Of a stretch of 64,000 nucleotides of DNA, positions 46,860-59,940 are shown in pieces; within the stretch, counting starts at the first letter, position 1, and every line of letters starts with the position of its first letter. Both the position numbers and the translations under genes were made by a program. The notes under the pieces are model-generated. The model searched no databases and was not told where the DNA came from. It was given only the letters and a program-made list of their open reading frames with translations. Source of the DNA: Eulemur rufifrons. Taxonomy: Eukaryota; Chordata; Mammalia; Primates; Lemuridae. The stretch spans positions 51,728,001 through 51,792,000 of the forward strand of contig NC_091010.1 of assembly GCF_041146395.1 (NCBI RefSeq), given 5' to 3'.

Positions 46860-47015
46860 AAGAACCATCGGCGTGAGCCACCTGGACTCTGACACTTACT
46901 AACTATTGAGTACTTGTCAGGTTAATAGAACTCTTATTACAGATTATTGTAAACAGTAAATGATTCAAAACACATAGCATAGTACATAGTATTAATTATA
47001 TGCTATTAAATAACA
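46860..47015 (+). mobile_element. MIR-like SINE, sense
   Basis: Degenerate sense MIR: 'cctggactctgacacttact', 'caaaacacatagcatagtac' and 'gctattaaataacaataa' fit the order of core and tail. Confidence 0.5.
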
Positions 47016-47279
47016 ATAACAACACAATTATGATAAAATACTTCAACTTTACAAAATAGAGATGCTCTTAGATTGGGGTAGGAAAGATTGAAGGAAGACA
47101 AAGTCTCTACTTTTCCTATTTTCTTAAATTTTTCAAAAAGAATTCTCTACGGATAAGCAATAGAGTTACTGCCAAAAGATAACATATGTTAAGCTTTTTC
47201 TCCCCAAGTAGGAAAGGATCCTGTCATACTTTCTCTCTTAATCAACTAATTATTACTAATGCAAATTCATTCTTTTATT

Positions 47280-47880
47280 TATTAATCCAATAAATCATAT
47301 GATATGTAATTCAGTCATTTATCACTCAGTGAATACATATTAGATGAGAAGTTATATCTTAGGACACTGAGAATATAAAAATCGTAATATAATCCTACTC
47401 CTGTACCAGTCAAACTAGTAAGGGAGAAATAGAGAATAAAATTCCTATAAAATACAACTATAAAAAGAAAATTGCAACACAGTATGATAGAGTCAGTAAT
47501 AGAATAATGCATTTACTATTTTGTGGAAAAAATAAAGAAAAGGCAGGAATACCAAGGGACACTTGAACTGGACATTAAGGCTGAGTGAGTAGTGAGCTGT
47601 AGTAGGAAGGAGATTCCAGGGAGAGTAAGTAGCAGAAGGAAGTGGTATATACCTAGGTCCAGAGTTCTAAAGGGCACCAAATGTTTGGAATTAGTAATGA
47701 GTTTGGGTTTTCCAAGGACTGCATTTTCAGAAAGAAACACTAGATGAGAGTAGAAAGTTACATGGGGGTAAGGTTTGCACAGATAGGCTTTTCCAATGCC
47801 ATGCATTCCTAAGAAGTTGAACTTGTATCCTGCAGATTATGATGCTCCAGAAAATATTGTTTAAAATATTGTCTATATCA
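47280..47880 (-). mobile_element. L2 LINE, antisense
   Basis: The antisense L2 order is seen from 'ctcagtgaatacatattaga' through 'ggagattccagggagagtaa' to 'cagattatgatgctccaga'. About 600 bp, with high divergence. Confidence 0.6.
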
Positions 47881-49649
47881 TTTTTTCTTATTACATGTAC
47901 ATGTGATAACTGGTCTTGAAGAGACATTTACAGGAGAGAAAATAGGAGTTTTGCCTTAGTTGTATTTCCCTTTGCACTGTCCAAATGGTGATTATATGGA
48001 TGAGTTTAACCCTACTATCAGTACTTTTTCAACAAATCACACTAGCCAAAATAGTGGTAATACAGTATGTTAATAATGATCACTATTTCTTACTTATTAT
48101 CTTTGAATTCTATATCAGCTAACATTTTTTTTTTCCAAACAAGATGGAGCAAATTGCAATGAAAGTTTATGAAAAGGGACTGGGAAAGTTAACTGAACTT
48201 GTTATGGTCAGTACAATGGTATAAGAAAGAAAAACAGATAAATCAATGAACCGTTCAACTAATGTGCCAATATCACTAGACATAATCTGTCTGGATAATT
48301 TATATAATTTTAATATTTACACTTAGGTTAAGTAAGCAAAATGTTTCTACTTTCACACCAATCTATTAGAAAACTTTGGATAACACTAAGAAGATTCTCC
48401 AAGGATATCTTGTCACCATCTTTTGCAAACGCTACCCTATTGCCATCATTAATCTTGGCTTTTAATGCTTCAGCACAAAAGATAAGTAGACTTTGTGAAT
48501 TCAGGAGCAATGATTGATTAGACTAGCATCCTGGACAGGAAGACCTTGAATTACAGTTGTGTATAGATCTCTTTTTCTCACATATAATTTTTAAAATATC
48601 CACATATATTGTTCTCCTGATTGACTCCTTTTGCCACACAAAGAACAAGTCATTCACGTATGTGATTTAGAAAACATCAGAAATACTCCAGGGACTTGCC
48701 TGTCACAGTGGCTGTTCTGATAATTAACCACTCTCAGGCAGAGTGGAATTCAATTAAGCAAAGTAGTACTCCAATTAAAATTTAAGAATAATGTCCAGGC
48801 TCCAGAAAACTTATTTCAGAGAAATTATAAAACTAGAAATAGGAGGAAGTAGAAAAGCAAATGCCAGATATCAATCACAATATAGGAAGGGAAATACATG
48901 CTTGATTAGAATAGTTTGGATCTTTATATTTCTGAACAGTTTCATTTAATGTGATTTCCAAAGAATTCAAAAGTAGAAAGAACTGAATGAAGATTTATCT
49001 AAAAAACATGTAATATAAAATGGAACCAATTACTAAGAGGAAACCCTTACTCATTTAGTAAAAATCACAGGAAAATGTACTAAGCTCAGGATCCTTTAAT
49101 AATGGCATTTGAGGTCTTGTACTGCTAAGGGGGAGGGAATAATAAACTCTCCTGCATAAGACTCACTACAGATACAAGGCAGAAGATGGCTTTCTGCCAT
49201 GAGCATGGTGGGAGAGAATGCTGAGAGAACCCCTAACCCCAAGGCTCAGGATCACAGGGCATACCTGAGACTGAGACTGGACCAGGAAACGATTGAAATG
49301 ATCATCCTTGTCTCCCACCATCAGCCTGGCAAGTGCTGGGCAGCAGGCAGTAACAGTTTGCTATTCAGAGAAAGCCAGGATCGTATCGTAGAAAGACATT
49401 GCCTCTGCAGCAGAGATGTAGAATGCATAGTGATAGCTAAAAGATGAGGGTAGAGCGCAAATATTATCGAGAAAAACTTTTCAGTAATCAGAGTCCCCTT
49501 TAAAAACACCAGGTATCATTAAATGAATTTGTAATTTGTGGTGAACTGAGGGTAAGTGTAACCATAATAAAACTTAACCCAGCTGAATTCCTGTTGAGAT
49601 TGATTCAATCTTTCACACTCATTGATTAAGACAAGCATATTTTGACACA
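47881..49649. other. Unassigned non-coding stretch
   Basis: Single-copy-looking, AT-rich DNA with no recognised gene or repeat. The open frames at 49199-49509 on both strands are short and without domain. Confidence 0.3.
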
Positions 49650-50010
49650 TCAATACTATCTCTGTCAGTTTCTAATAAACGACCCAGGATGTTATAATGT
49701 CTGAAATTGAATCAAAAATTAAAAGACACAGAGAAGGCAAGGAAAACAAAACCAACTGCCAAAAGAAAATGCAATAAAAAGGGCCAAATTCCAATTATGA
49801 CCTAGTACTTAGAGTTATCAGACAGACACTTTAAATCAACTGTGATTGAATTTTAAAGATCTAGAGGGAAAAGTGCATGACATACACTGAGACATAAGGA
49901 ATTTAATCAGAGAAATGGAAACTAATATAAAGAGTCAAATGGAAATCCTGGAGACTGGAGCCGCAGAAATTTAGAAAAGATAAGAAAAAGTAGAACAAAT
50001 TAAACAGAAG
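49650..50010 (+). pseudogene. Old L1 ORF1 region, sense
   Basis: Reads like the coiled-coil part of L1M ORF1: 'acagacactttaaatcaact', 'taatcagagaaatggaaact', 'agagtcaaatggaaatcctg', with the typical A/G-rich composition. All frames are broken. No 3' part of an L1 follows it, so it is an isolated internal piece. Confidence 0.65.
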
Positions 50011-50439
50011 GAAGGAAATAATAAAGGGAAGAGTCAAAATCAATGATAAGATTTAAGGAGTTAAGTTTCCAGTTAAGACTTATTTAGGGTATCAGAAATA
50101 ACTAAGAGTTCTGGATTCAAGCAAGCTTAATACCTCACCCCTAAACTGAGAAGGAGGGTGGGAGGTTTTCCCATGCTAACTTCTTCCATTTCTGCCAATC
50201 AAGCTTTCAAACAAATTTGTTGTCTACGTTCTTTAATTCTTATCATATACCACAATTTGTAAGACTCAATTCTCCCACAATTAAAAAAAAATAATACTAT
50301 AGACATGATATTTAGAATGCACAAATGTTAAGTCCAGAGTTTAATACGAAAGGAGAGAGAAGAAGAAACAAAAGGATAAAGTAGTTTCAAGGAAAACTTT
50401 GTAGAGAAAGGACATTTTACCACAGCAGGATGCTTTAAA
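50011..50439. other. Unassigned non-coding stretch
   Basis: A/G-rich at the start, where it may still belong to the L1 piece upstream. Nothing else recognised. Confidence 0.3.
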
Positions 50440-50575
50440 AGCAGAGCTGTCATCCAATCCTAGTCCAGTCATTTGCTAGGTCTGAGATTTGCTGTGAGAA
50501 TTAATGAATAATTTTATGTACATACCTAGCACCTGTCTTGACACTCTGTAGGATCTCAGTGTGTGGAAGCCCTCT
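50440..50575 (+). mobile_element. MIR-like SINE, sense
   Basis: Sense MIR words: 'ccagtcatttgctaggtctg', 'gctgtgagaattaatgaata' and 'acatacctagcacctgtctt'. Confidence 0.6.
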
Positions 50576-50799
50576 CTTCCTAAGTGGATACTATAATGGC
50601 AAAACGTAGAAAGAATAAAACTATTACATTCAACATTACACATAGGTTTAAGCTTATATGGTTACAATGCATTTAGTCTGATTTCTCATAATTGAGGAAC
50701 AGTCTCAGTTCTCTAAAACTGTCAGCTAATGTTGAAAATGGCTCTACTGAGGACACAGCTTTTCAGTTCCAAAATAGTAACACTCTAGGATGCATTTAT

Positions 50800-51000
50800 C
50801 AAGGCTGTATTACATGCTCACCTCTTCACATCTATTAACTCCATTTATATTCACAACGTGTTAATTAGGAAGGGACTATTATATGATCAATTTATGGATT
50901 AGGAAACTGAGGTTAGAGAAATGAAGTGACTTGTCCAAAGCTATAACTAGTAAACTTTAGAGCTAAGAGGCAAGCTGAGGCTTCCCAGGATTTGAAACCT
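50800..51000 (-). mobile_element. MIR SINE, antisense
   Basis: Antisense MIR: 'ggattaggaaactgaggtta', 'agaaatgaagtgacttgtcc', 'aaagctataactagtaaact'. It forms an opposed pair with the sense MIR about 230 bases upstream. Confidence 0.75.
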
Positions 51001-51799
51001 TCTCACTTATTCACCTCACCAGAACAAGAAAAGCACATAAATATCTCTTTAAGTGGCTTTCATTTGGCTTCCAATATCAGTACAACCTAGCTGTTCCCAT
51101 AAAATGTATATAGGATAATTTTCTTCTAGTTAAACCATTCTGCAAAATGTCGCATGCACATTTGCAAGGCCCTGTGATTTGTGGACTCTGGAAATATGAC
51201 CCATGTAACAATTTGAAGTTCTCAGTCTATAGAAGAATGCCTGTGGAGTGTTTTATTGATTATGAAGGAAAAAAATCTAAAGTCTTGCTTGGAGCTCTAA
51301 ACGAGAGCTCTAGGTGGCCGATAACAGCAGCAGGGCACTGTGTGATAAGATACAATTGCTCTTCAGCCTCTGTTTGAAAGTGAACTCCCTTTCAGTTTGG
51401 TAAAACTCCTTCTGGAAGGTTCGGGGCCTCAGCAAGAGTCATCATGCCACCAAGAAGCAGTGAAGACTGTATTTGGCTCATTCAACCTTCTTCCCCGAGC
51501 CCTAGTGATAATTCTTTAAAGAGTTTACGAGAGGCAGCTGACGTTTCTCCAAATAGTGGAGTTTCAACTCATGGTTACTGGACATAAAAGTGAATGAAGC
51601 TAGAATGAAGTTCTATCAAGCGGAATGCTGTGGAAAAAGGTCCTCCCACACAGTCAAGTGGTTTTTCCTATAATGGGCAGTGTGACCTGAAGATACATAA
51701 AAACTATTGAATACATCATCCATTGACTGTGCTATGACTTAGAGTGTTATAATAAAGTGAAGTATGCAATTGAATTTGTTGAGCCTTGGCATAAGTTAG
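51001..51799. other. Unassigned non-coding stretch
   Basis: Single-copy-looking DNA. The frame at 51147-51377 (76 codons, plus) has four cysteines but no recognisable domain. Confidence 0.3.
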
Positions 51800-52180
51800 C
51801 TATTTAATGTTGCATGACAAACAACCACAATATATTTGTGCATAAAATGATAGGCATTTGTTTCTTAATCTGGCCTGTAAGGATCGTCTGGATTGGGCTG
51901 ACAGAGGCTAGGCTCAGCTTGGCATGGCCCCAAGTTCTGAGTTGAGTCCTGGCCTGCTACATGTCTTCATCCTTCTTGGATCAGCATATACTCAAGGTGT
52001 GTTCATCTCATGGTCAAAAGACAGGAGTGAAAAAGGGGTAGAAGAGACATATCATGTATGCCTTTAGGGTCCAATAAGAGCTGTAAACTGTCACTTTCAC
52101 CTGCATCCCTTTGTCCAAAGCCAGACATATTGCCAAGTCTAGCATTTTTGGGATGGGGAAACATACTCTTCCCTTGACAG
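51800..52180. mobile_element. Old interspersed repeat of uncertain family
   Basis: The order 'gttgcatgacaaacaaccac', 'ggattgggctgacagaggct', 'aggctcagcttggcatggcc' and 'gtcactttcacctgcatccc' resembles a common mammalian repeat in which a '...aacaacaaccatttatt' block is followed by 'gggctcagctggg'. I recognise the pattern but not the name. Confidence 0.45.
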
Positions 52181-52574
52181 TTGAAGAGAACAGTGAATAT
52201 TTGCTCATTAATAATCTAATCTTGGACAGTCTCTACGTTCCTATTTTCAGTATGGCTCTATCAGCCTCACACTGCTCAAATGTCAATGACAGAATTCCCT
52301 GGCTTCGCTGCTCTTGTCAAATAAATGAATCGATATATTCAGTAGAGTTTTAATTCATTGGTAATACAAATATTCACTGTTTGGTCTTTCCATTTTCTAA
52401 GCATCATTATCTATATGACCACCAAAGAGTCACAGCTATCAGTGACCCAGGAAAGGAAAAGTGAGCCATGCAAATAGTCAACAGAGAGCCAGTGTTTTTT
52501 TAAGCATAGAATGCTAAATATTTTTAAATAAAGAGATCGTACTGAATGAATACTAAAGGGGAGCAAACTGGAAA

Positions 52575-52665
52575 CATAGAGTTTAAGCCACTTATCCAAG
52601 TTACTCAGCTAGTTAATAGCATATCCATAACCTAATTTATTATTTTCTCTAATATACTACACTTC
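52575..52665 (-). mobile_element. MIR SINE fragment, antisense
   Basis: The antisense words 'ccacttatccaagttactca' and 'gctagttaatagcatatcca' are MIR-like; it is short and degenerate. Confidence 0.45.
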
Positions 52666-52702
52666 CATGGCCTTTATGAACCTACCAACTTTCTATTTGG
52701 TG

Positions 52703-52706
<4 letters not shown>

Positions 52707-52739
<33 letters not shown>
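52707..52739. repeat. CA dinucleotide microsatellite, about 16 pure units
   Basis: An uninterrupted CA run, probably variable between individuals. Confidence 0.95.
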
Positions 52740-52741
<2 letters not shown>

Positions 52742-52819
52742 CCAAGGAATTAGGAAGAAAGTAGATAAAACTGATTCTGAATGGGAATAATATTTACTGG
52801 GATTCTATATTTTCTTTTG

Positions 52820-53700
52820 TATTTATTTTTAATTGACAAGTAAAAATTGTGTGTATGTATGGTATAAAACATGATGTTTTGATATATGTACACATCGTGG
52901 AATGGCTAAATCGAGGTATTTAATGTTTGTTACCTCACATACTTACAATGTTTTTGTAGTGAGAACACTTAAAATCTATTCTTTTAGCAATTCACATATG
53001 TACGATATATTGTTATCAACTGTAGTCACCAAGATGAACAACACATCTCTTGAACTTATTTTTTTGTTTAATTCAAATGTTGTGTCCTGTGACCAAAATC
53101 TCCCTAATTCCCACCCCCGACCTCATCTCAACCTCTGGTAACCACCATTTTGCTCTCTGCTCCTATGGATTTGACATTTTCACACTCCACAGGTAAATTA
53201 GACCATGTGATATTTGTCCTTCTGTGCCTGGGTTATTTCACTTAATATAATGTCCTCCAGATTCATCCATGTTGTTGAAAATGATAGGCTTTCCTTCTTT
53301 TTAAAGGGTGAATATTATGTTATTGTGTGTATATAACACATTTTCTTTATCCATTTATCTGTCAGTGGACACTTAGATTGATTCTGCATCTTGGCTATTG
53401 TGAATAATGCCATAATGAACACGGGGGAGCAGATATCTCTTCAACATACAGATTTCATTTTCTTTGGATATATACCCAGTGGTGGGATTGCTGAATCATA
53501 TGGCAGTTCTCTATTTCTAATTTTTTGAGTACAATCCATACTGTTTTCATACTGTTTTTCATAATGACTGTACCTTTTAAAGTCCCACTAACAGGGCACA
53601 AGGGTTCCAGTTTCTCCACATCTTCGTCAAGGATTATCATTATTTTTTGTTTTTTGACAGTAGCCATCCTAATGGGTCTGATATGATATCTCACTGTAGT
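52820..53700 (-). mobile_element. L1M 3' UTR and ORF2 end, antisense, 5'-truncated
   Basis: A well-preserved antisense copy: 'catgatgttttgatatatgt', 'aactgtagtcaccaagatga', 'gtggacacttagattgattc', 'gatttcattttctttggata', ending near 'gatatgatatctcactgtag'. It matches the same portion of L1 as the copy at 28466 but is a separate insertion. Its 3' side lies close to the CA microsatellite, a common neighbour of L1 tails. Confidence 0.85.
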
Positions 53701-55229
53701 AACTTCACTCCCAAAGATCCTATATCTTCTATGACTAACTCCTGTATCTGCATTAGTGTGGATTAAATGGGAAGATAGATGGACGTGTATAAAAACTGAA
53801 ATACTATCTGTACGATAAATAATGCTGGTTGGGAAATGTGGCTTATGTCTGAGGGACAAATGAGCTTCCTAAAACTTCCTCCTGCCCTGACCTCACCTGT
53901 TCCCCAATCTAGCTTTGAGACAACTCACCTGAGGAAAATGTGAACGCTTCAGAGCAGACGCTAAGTCAGTATCCTTCAGTGGTCCAGGTAAGAAAGGGGA
54001 GAAAAATTTCAGTGCTCGCTGTCTGGTAAGATTTTCTCTTCCCAGTTGAACAAAGCATGCCAGTATTTACCCACAATGGGTAGTTAATACAAGGAAAAGT
54101 GAAGTAGGAGTGGAATGCTTGGCCATGCGTATTGCTCTTGCAATATACATGGCCAAGAAACAGAGAGTACAATGGTGGTGTTCTTTCACATGGGAACATT
54201 ATTTTAGAGAATAAGAACACCCAACTCTGACTGAGTATCATTCATTCCACCAATTCCTGCCTTTGAAGCATTTCAGTAGAACATATGTGTCTGTCGATGT
54301 TGAAAACTACATTGAAACCCACTTGGTATCACTTAGGTGACTGTGGCACTATGATTCTTATGCCATTTTGATTAGTAATGCATATTGATCTCTGGGACTA
54401 GGCTGAACATGGATCGGATGACATATGCACAATAGCACAAGACTGCACTCATTTAGCTACAAATAGCTGTGAAAACTCCTTTTATGTTTATTTTCCTCAC
54501 TTTAGTTCCATTTGATGCTGATGGTTCTTCCCTCCACCCCCGCTCAGTCTTTTGATCGTTGTAGACAACAAAACCCCAAGGGAGAGCTCTAAAGAGCTTT
54601 GTAAGGAGAGAAAAGTTTCCTCAGAGTGCAGAAATTGAAGCTATACATCAGAAATTGTGGGTTCTTTAGATCAACCTGCCAGTAAATGGAGGCATACCAT
54701 TTTTCATCAACGTGCATTTCATGCAGATTCGGCATTCAAAGGGAAACAGAATCATTTGGCAGACCTCATGTGTTTGTTTACTGATTTTATGTCTTCATTT
54801 TCTCTCTTTACTACTCCTTCTAAAGAAATCTGCTTATGGGCTCTATTCTAAAAACCAAGTTAGGTCCAGTGTTCAAATTTGCAAGTACTGGAATCATTTT
54901 ACTTTCATTTACTTTTATTTAAATAATTATGTAAAATGATTAATGGTAAAGTTTTCTGCTCTAATGCAATTGGACAGGGCCAATTAGCTATTTTTTCCCC
55001 AATGCCAAAGACAGTATTGTTCAATAGAGAAGTTTGGTATTCAAAAGCCTGCTCCTACTCCAGTGAAATTTCTCTCTTCTTCCCAAGTCAATTCTAGAGA
55101 TGTTGTGGTTTATTCCTGAATTTTAGGAAGACTGAGGGCCATATTGAGAGACTTTGCAGGCTGTAGGAAGAAAGCATCTAATTTTAGCCTTATGCTTGGC
55201 ATGGTTGGCTGGCAAAGTGTTATTTGTAA
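53701..55229. other. Unassigned single-copy-looking stretch
   Basis: No gene or repeat recognised. Overlapping frames at 53455-53859 start in unique DNA and run into antisense L1, so they are not genes. Confidence 0.35.
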
Positions 55230-55770
55230 CTTCTCCTAGCTTCTCAATAAAAGGTATTCCAAATTGCTTGGCATGGACTTCAGTGCCCTTTATAACTAAG
55301 CGTCTTCCTTCCTTTCATACACATTTTTTTCCCATTTATTCAGTGGATATACTTGCCATTCTCCAAACACAACAAGCTGTTTTACTTCCCAGTGCATTTA
55401 TGTGTATATGATTCTATCTCAGAAACATCTGAATCCCCTTCACTTTACCTGTCTCAGGTCCACCTGGTAAACTCCCACATAATTTTAAATATCCAGTTTA
55501 ATGTTATCTCCTGTTTTCTTCTTCTGCAATACATCCCATTCTTCTTCATCTTCAGACAAACTCAATTTATACTGTAGTTGGCTTTCCTGGAATTTATTAT
55601 TCATCTCTATTAGGACATTGCTTATATTATAGGAATTTGTACACATCTGATTCTTTCATTAGATTGTTGGCTTTGCAAGGACAAGAACAATGTCTTAATC
55701 TTTTATTCCCAGAGCAAAGCACAGTTACTGATGCACAGACTATATTCAATATAGGTCTGTTGAATTAAAT
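55230..55770 (+). mobile_element. L2 LINE 3' end, sense
   Basis: The sense L2 3' end is well visible: 'tttaatgttatctcctgttt', 'attgttggctttgcaaggac', 'aagaacaatgtcttaatctt', 'ccagagcaaagcacagttac' and the end 'tctgttgaattaaatc'. Confidence 0.8.
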
Positions 55771-58700
55771 CAAACACAAAAACAATAATGTCATATAAAA
55801 GGGATGCATGGATAGATGAATAATCACTGCAGAGATGCATAAATTTTTAAATCACAAGAGGGTCAGTCACTTCACGGAGGCTACTCGGCAAAGTACTATA
55901 TCAATCAGGGACCCATTTTCAATTGCATGGTGACAGGTTTACTTTCTGGCTATAAGGATATGAAATATGTTGTATGTATAATTTATTGAATTTCATAAAA
56001 AACTGAAGCCTAAATTCCCTGACAACAAAAGATACATTCACAGAGCATCAAATGGGCTACTATGAAAGATGCTTACGATGAAATATTTTTAATACAGATA
56101 ATGTTGTCGGGAAGCTCTTGTTGGTTGAGAAATTTCAAAACTAACATAAATACACTTTTAGATGTGCACAAACTTTTAGAGGAGAGACAATGTGTTGCAA
56201 TTTAGGCTGGATAGAGAGCAATGATTATGCTGTACACCACAGAAATAAAACTCATTTCCCCACGGCACCCTCAAAGTATCAAAATTCCTGTGTGCCTGGA
56301 GGGGGAAATTAGTAAATAAATTTTTCTCTCAAAGATAGGTAATAAGGAAACTGCATATATAAGTACGTTCATCTCTTACATGCCCCTTCCTTGCCTAAGC
56401 TTCCGAGTCATCCATAGCTTTTCCTGTGAGAACATTTTTGAGAACCCTTAATGGGCACTTGACTATGCTAGAGTTTTCTTTGGCCTGGAACTCTGCCCCA
56501 TTTTGCTAGTCTACATAGTAAAGTGAAAAAAAAAATGCTATCACAGGTACACAAAGATAACATAACATCTTCATTTTCTAAAGCTGAGCCCATCTTCCTA
56601 ATGAGCCCTCATCCCACTTGCTATATTTGCTGTGAGATGGAGGGAGGCACTATAAATTGTCAACTAAAAACAACTCACACTCTTTCTCTATAACACTCTC
56701 TCTCAAACACATGAGTCTCTTTTCAGTAAATTATTTTTAGTTTTTAAGAGTTCCTCTGCTTCCCACTGTTCTTCCAAAGATGGTGTCTGGATGTTTGCGG
56801 GAAGGATGTACAGAGTTGCTTTAATTTAGAAACCAAGTGAGAAGATCCATAAGCTATCCTCTTCCTAGTTATTGCTAGTCTAACTTGATTTGTAGACCTG
56901 AGTATGCTGAGGGACAACTGGTCTCAATTACCTCTTTGGTGCATTGAACTGGTACCCATTGCTAAAGTCCATTGTCATGGTCATGTTGACCCTCTTTGAG
57001 AAGATCCATGCTGATCTCAGTCCTCTGTGGGTTTACCAGTATTCTTAGTACTCCCATAAACCTTCTCTGGGGCACCAGATCATTTCTGAATTCTTTATAC
57101 TACATATGGAGGCCACAGAAGACCAAGAGCTTGGACTCAGTGCTGTCAACCTAGAATCCTCTGTCTATATATCACGAGCACCTCTCAAAGCAGCGTACTC
57201 TCTAGAGTTGCCCTCTAATTACCCTATTAGGTAAATATTTAATATTTCTGTGAATTAGATACACAAATAAGAAACATATTCAACATCACTCATTGGTAGA
57301 TTTTAAAATTCTTCATATCACCAGAGGTTTTCTTTCCAGTCTGCTAATCTACTGATCAAACACTTTAAATGTCTCATCTCTCAAGAAGAAATAATTTTAA
57401 CACAGAAGGACAAGGAAGAAATGGAAATGTCTGACACCTCTACACTGGAGTGTGATGACATGTCTTCAGAGACATCATAAAAAAATTCTCCTGGTGCAAA
57501 TAGAGCAATGAGATTGGGAATAGGAGAGGATTTTAATAGTCTACCATCAGGCTGACATTCAATTTCAATAGGGCAACTAATTAGCAAACTCCATTTGCAG
57601 AGGTTGGAAAGACTACCATTAGTAACAGAGAAAACCCTAGTCTATTAAACATTTTCTGTATACCATTTCAAATCTTCTCAGCTTCTCCTCTTATTCCAGC
57701 CACTGTTTCTACAACAATTTTCATGCAGGTTTTAACCAGACCTCTTCAGGTGCAATCTGAAACATCTCAGCTAGAGTCTACTCTGTGCGCCTCCTGCTTC
57801 CACATGGTTTCTCTGACACTGCACCATGGGGTGCTTGTTGGAATCTTCCTAGCACTCAGACACATGTCACCCAGAAGTGTGAGAAAAATAATAATTAGGA
57901 AGCCACTCTCGACCAATGGAAACCATTGGGTAAATGTTTCTCCCTCTTGTTTCCTGAGTGGAAATTTCCAGTATGTATTGTATAAGCCCATTGAGAATGT
58001 TTTGGAAGAGGAAGCACCAGTTGTCCATAGTGGTACACACAACAAGCTAAGTTAACACATTCCTAACTTGGCTTTCCGTCTGTAACTTCTGTCCCTTGCT
58101 CCTGCTCCCCAGTATCAATGTCTCCTCCTCCGAGAGGAAAACATACCTGTATGCAAATCTTTGCCTAAGGCTTTGCTTTGGGGGAAGCCAAGCTAAGACA
58201 CCTATGCAACATTTGAAATGAAAGAAATGAAATATTTCTTCTCTTAACTTTCTTTGTTTTTATGTCTTGTTCAGTGCTTCACTTGAACTTGTTTTCAACC
58301 TGTTCAGGGATATATTTTATCTCTTTGTTTCTTCCTTTGTTTCTTTCTTTCTTTTACATCAAATCTCCCACAAAGTTCTTATAGAGAGATGCACTTATTA
58401 AAGGTTGTGTTCATCATCACTGAGATCACACTGACAACTGTCTCCTCCTTTCTCCAGAACTTATTCAGTTTGCCATAGGGCTCTGGGGTACTCTTATACT
58501 GAAGCTAGAATCTGCCCCAGGATGAGTTATGGGAAACTTCAGTTTAGATTGGAAATCATTATCCTCATCAAGGTCTTCCAAGTTACTGAGCCATTAAAAA
58601 TTGTTTTTATTGGATGATCTTTAAAACAGTTTAATAGGTAGATTCTATATCTTAGGACTCATATTTGCAAGAAATATGTAAATTCATCTAGTATATTTCT

Positions 58701-59230
58701 GTATTCTTGGGGAGACTGTATTTAAAACGTTCCAGACAGCTTAGATCCAAGGTGAAATAGACAAATTTCTAAAAGTGATGATTTCAACCTTCCTTATTAA
58801 ATTGAGTCTAAGAAAAGTCACATTTATTTAATGTAAATGTTTTTGTAGAACAATGTGAACGTTTAGCTTGCTGTTAATATAGTGGCACTTGCTTTTTTTG
58901 TTGTTGTTGCCATAGTTGCTGTCTGTATTAAAATCAATCATTCTAAAGGTGAAGAAGGGGCAAGTACTCCCTGTCACAACCGGGACATCCAGTGTCCTTT
59001 CCTTAGGGGGTGCTGAGATAAGGCATACTGTTTTAAATACTGAGCCCCCCTTAACATTAAAAAAAAAAAGAAAAATACTTAATTGCTAGTGATTTGGGTT
59101 CTCATTCAAATGGGACAATTTTAATAGTGTAGATGAGAACACGGCTTTTGTGTCAAGGGATAAAATTGTAGATTTGGGAACACTAAGGTGGAGGATTGGA
59201 GGACAAAAAGTTTTCAGGGAATGCCTTATT
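55771..59230. other. Unassigned single-copy-looking stretch
   Basis: About 3.5 kb with no gene that I can support; the longest repeat-poor block here. The piece ending near 58200 ('ggaagccaagctaagaca') resembles the end of an old LTR or DNA repeat but I cannot name it. The opposed frames at 57723-58055 (plus) and 57767-58045 (minus) show no domain. Confidence 0.35.
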
Positions 59231-59484
59231 TTGTTGTTGTTGAGACAGAGTCTTGCTCTGTCACCCCGGCTCATGTGCAGTGGCCTCAGCCTAGCTCACA
59301 GCAACCTCAAACTCCTGTGCTCAAGCGATCCTCCTGCCTCAGCCTCTTGAATGACTGGGACTACAGTGTGTGCCACCGCGTCCGGCTAATTTCATTTCTT
59401 TTTTTTTTTTTTTTGTAGAGCAAGTGTCTCTACCTTGGTCTCCCAGAGTGCTAGGATCACAGGCATGAGTCACTGTGCCCAGCC
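59231..59484 (-). mobile_element. Old Alu SINE, antisense, internally shortened
   Basis: An antisense Alu from 'gagacagagtcttgctctgt' to 'cactgtgcccagcc'. It is more diverged than the other three, lacks part of the second monomer and does not show the lemur-type linker, its place being taken by a T-run at 59400-59414. I see no secure target duplication. Confidence 0.85.
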
Positions 59485-59729
59485 AGGAAATAACTTTTCA
59501 CCTGGGAATGGGACATAGAGGAGACTGAGCTAGGATTAGAGAATCTAGAATAGAATCACTATGAGGGGTTCTATTTCAGTGCAGACAGAAAGGAATATCA
59601 TTGTTAAATGAACAAGGCTAAGGATTATGAAAAAGAGAAGGAATATCTCCATTGTTGTTAATATTATTATGTTAAGCTGATGTTATACTGCAACTAATGT
59701 TGCAGAACTGATACCATTTTCCCAAAAAT

Positions 59730-59940
59730 CCACTTCATGTCAAGAACTGTACTAGACACTATGGGCATAGCATTCGTAACGCTCTCACCAATGCTGTAAG
59801 ATAAGCATTAGCTGTACTTTATAAATGAGGAAATTCAGACTTAGGAAAGCCTCTGACCCTCAGCTTGTAAGTACTACTGGTACTAACTGGTAGTGAATTC
59901 CTTTTGATTTAAACTCCATGCTTTTTATACTATGTCATGA
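59730..59940 (-). mobile_element. MIR SINE, antisense
   Basis: Antisense MIR: 'caagaactgtactagacact', 'aaatgaggaaattcagactt', 'cagcttgtaagtactactgg'. Confidence 0.7.

Noticed and set aside
52707..52739. Regular repeats as a CRISPR-like array
   Set aside because: It is a plain CA dinucleotide run without spacers, in a mammalian sequence.
53455..53859. 134-codon open frame on the minus strand
   Set aside because: Its 3' half is L1 sequence and its 5' half unrelated unique DNA, so the frame is accidental.
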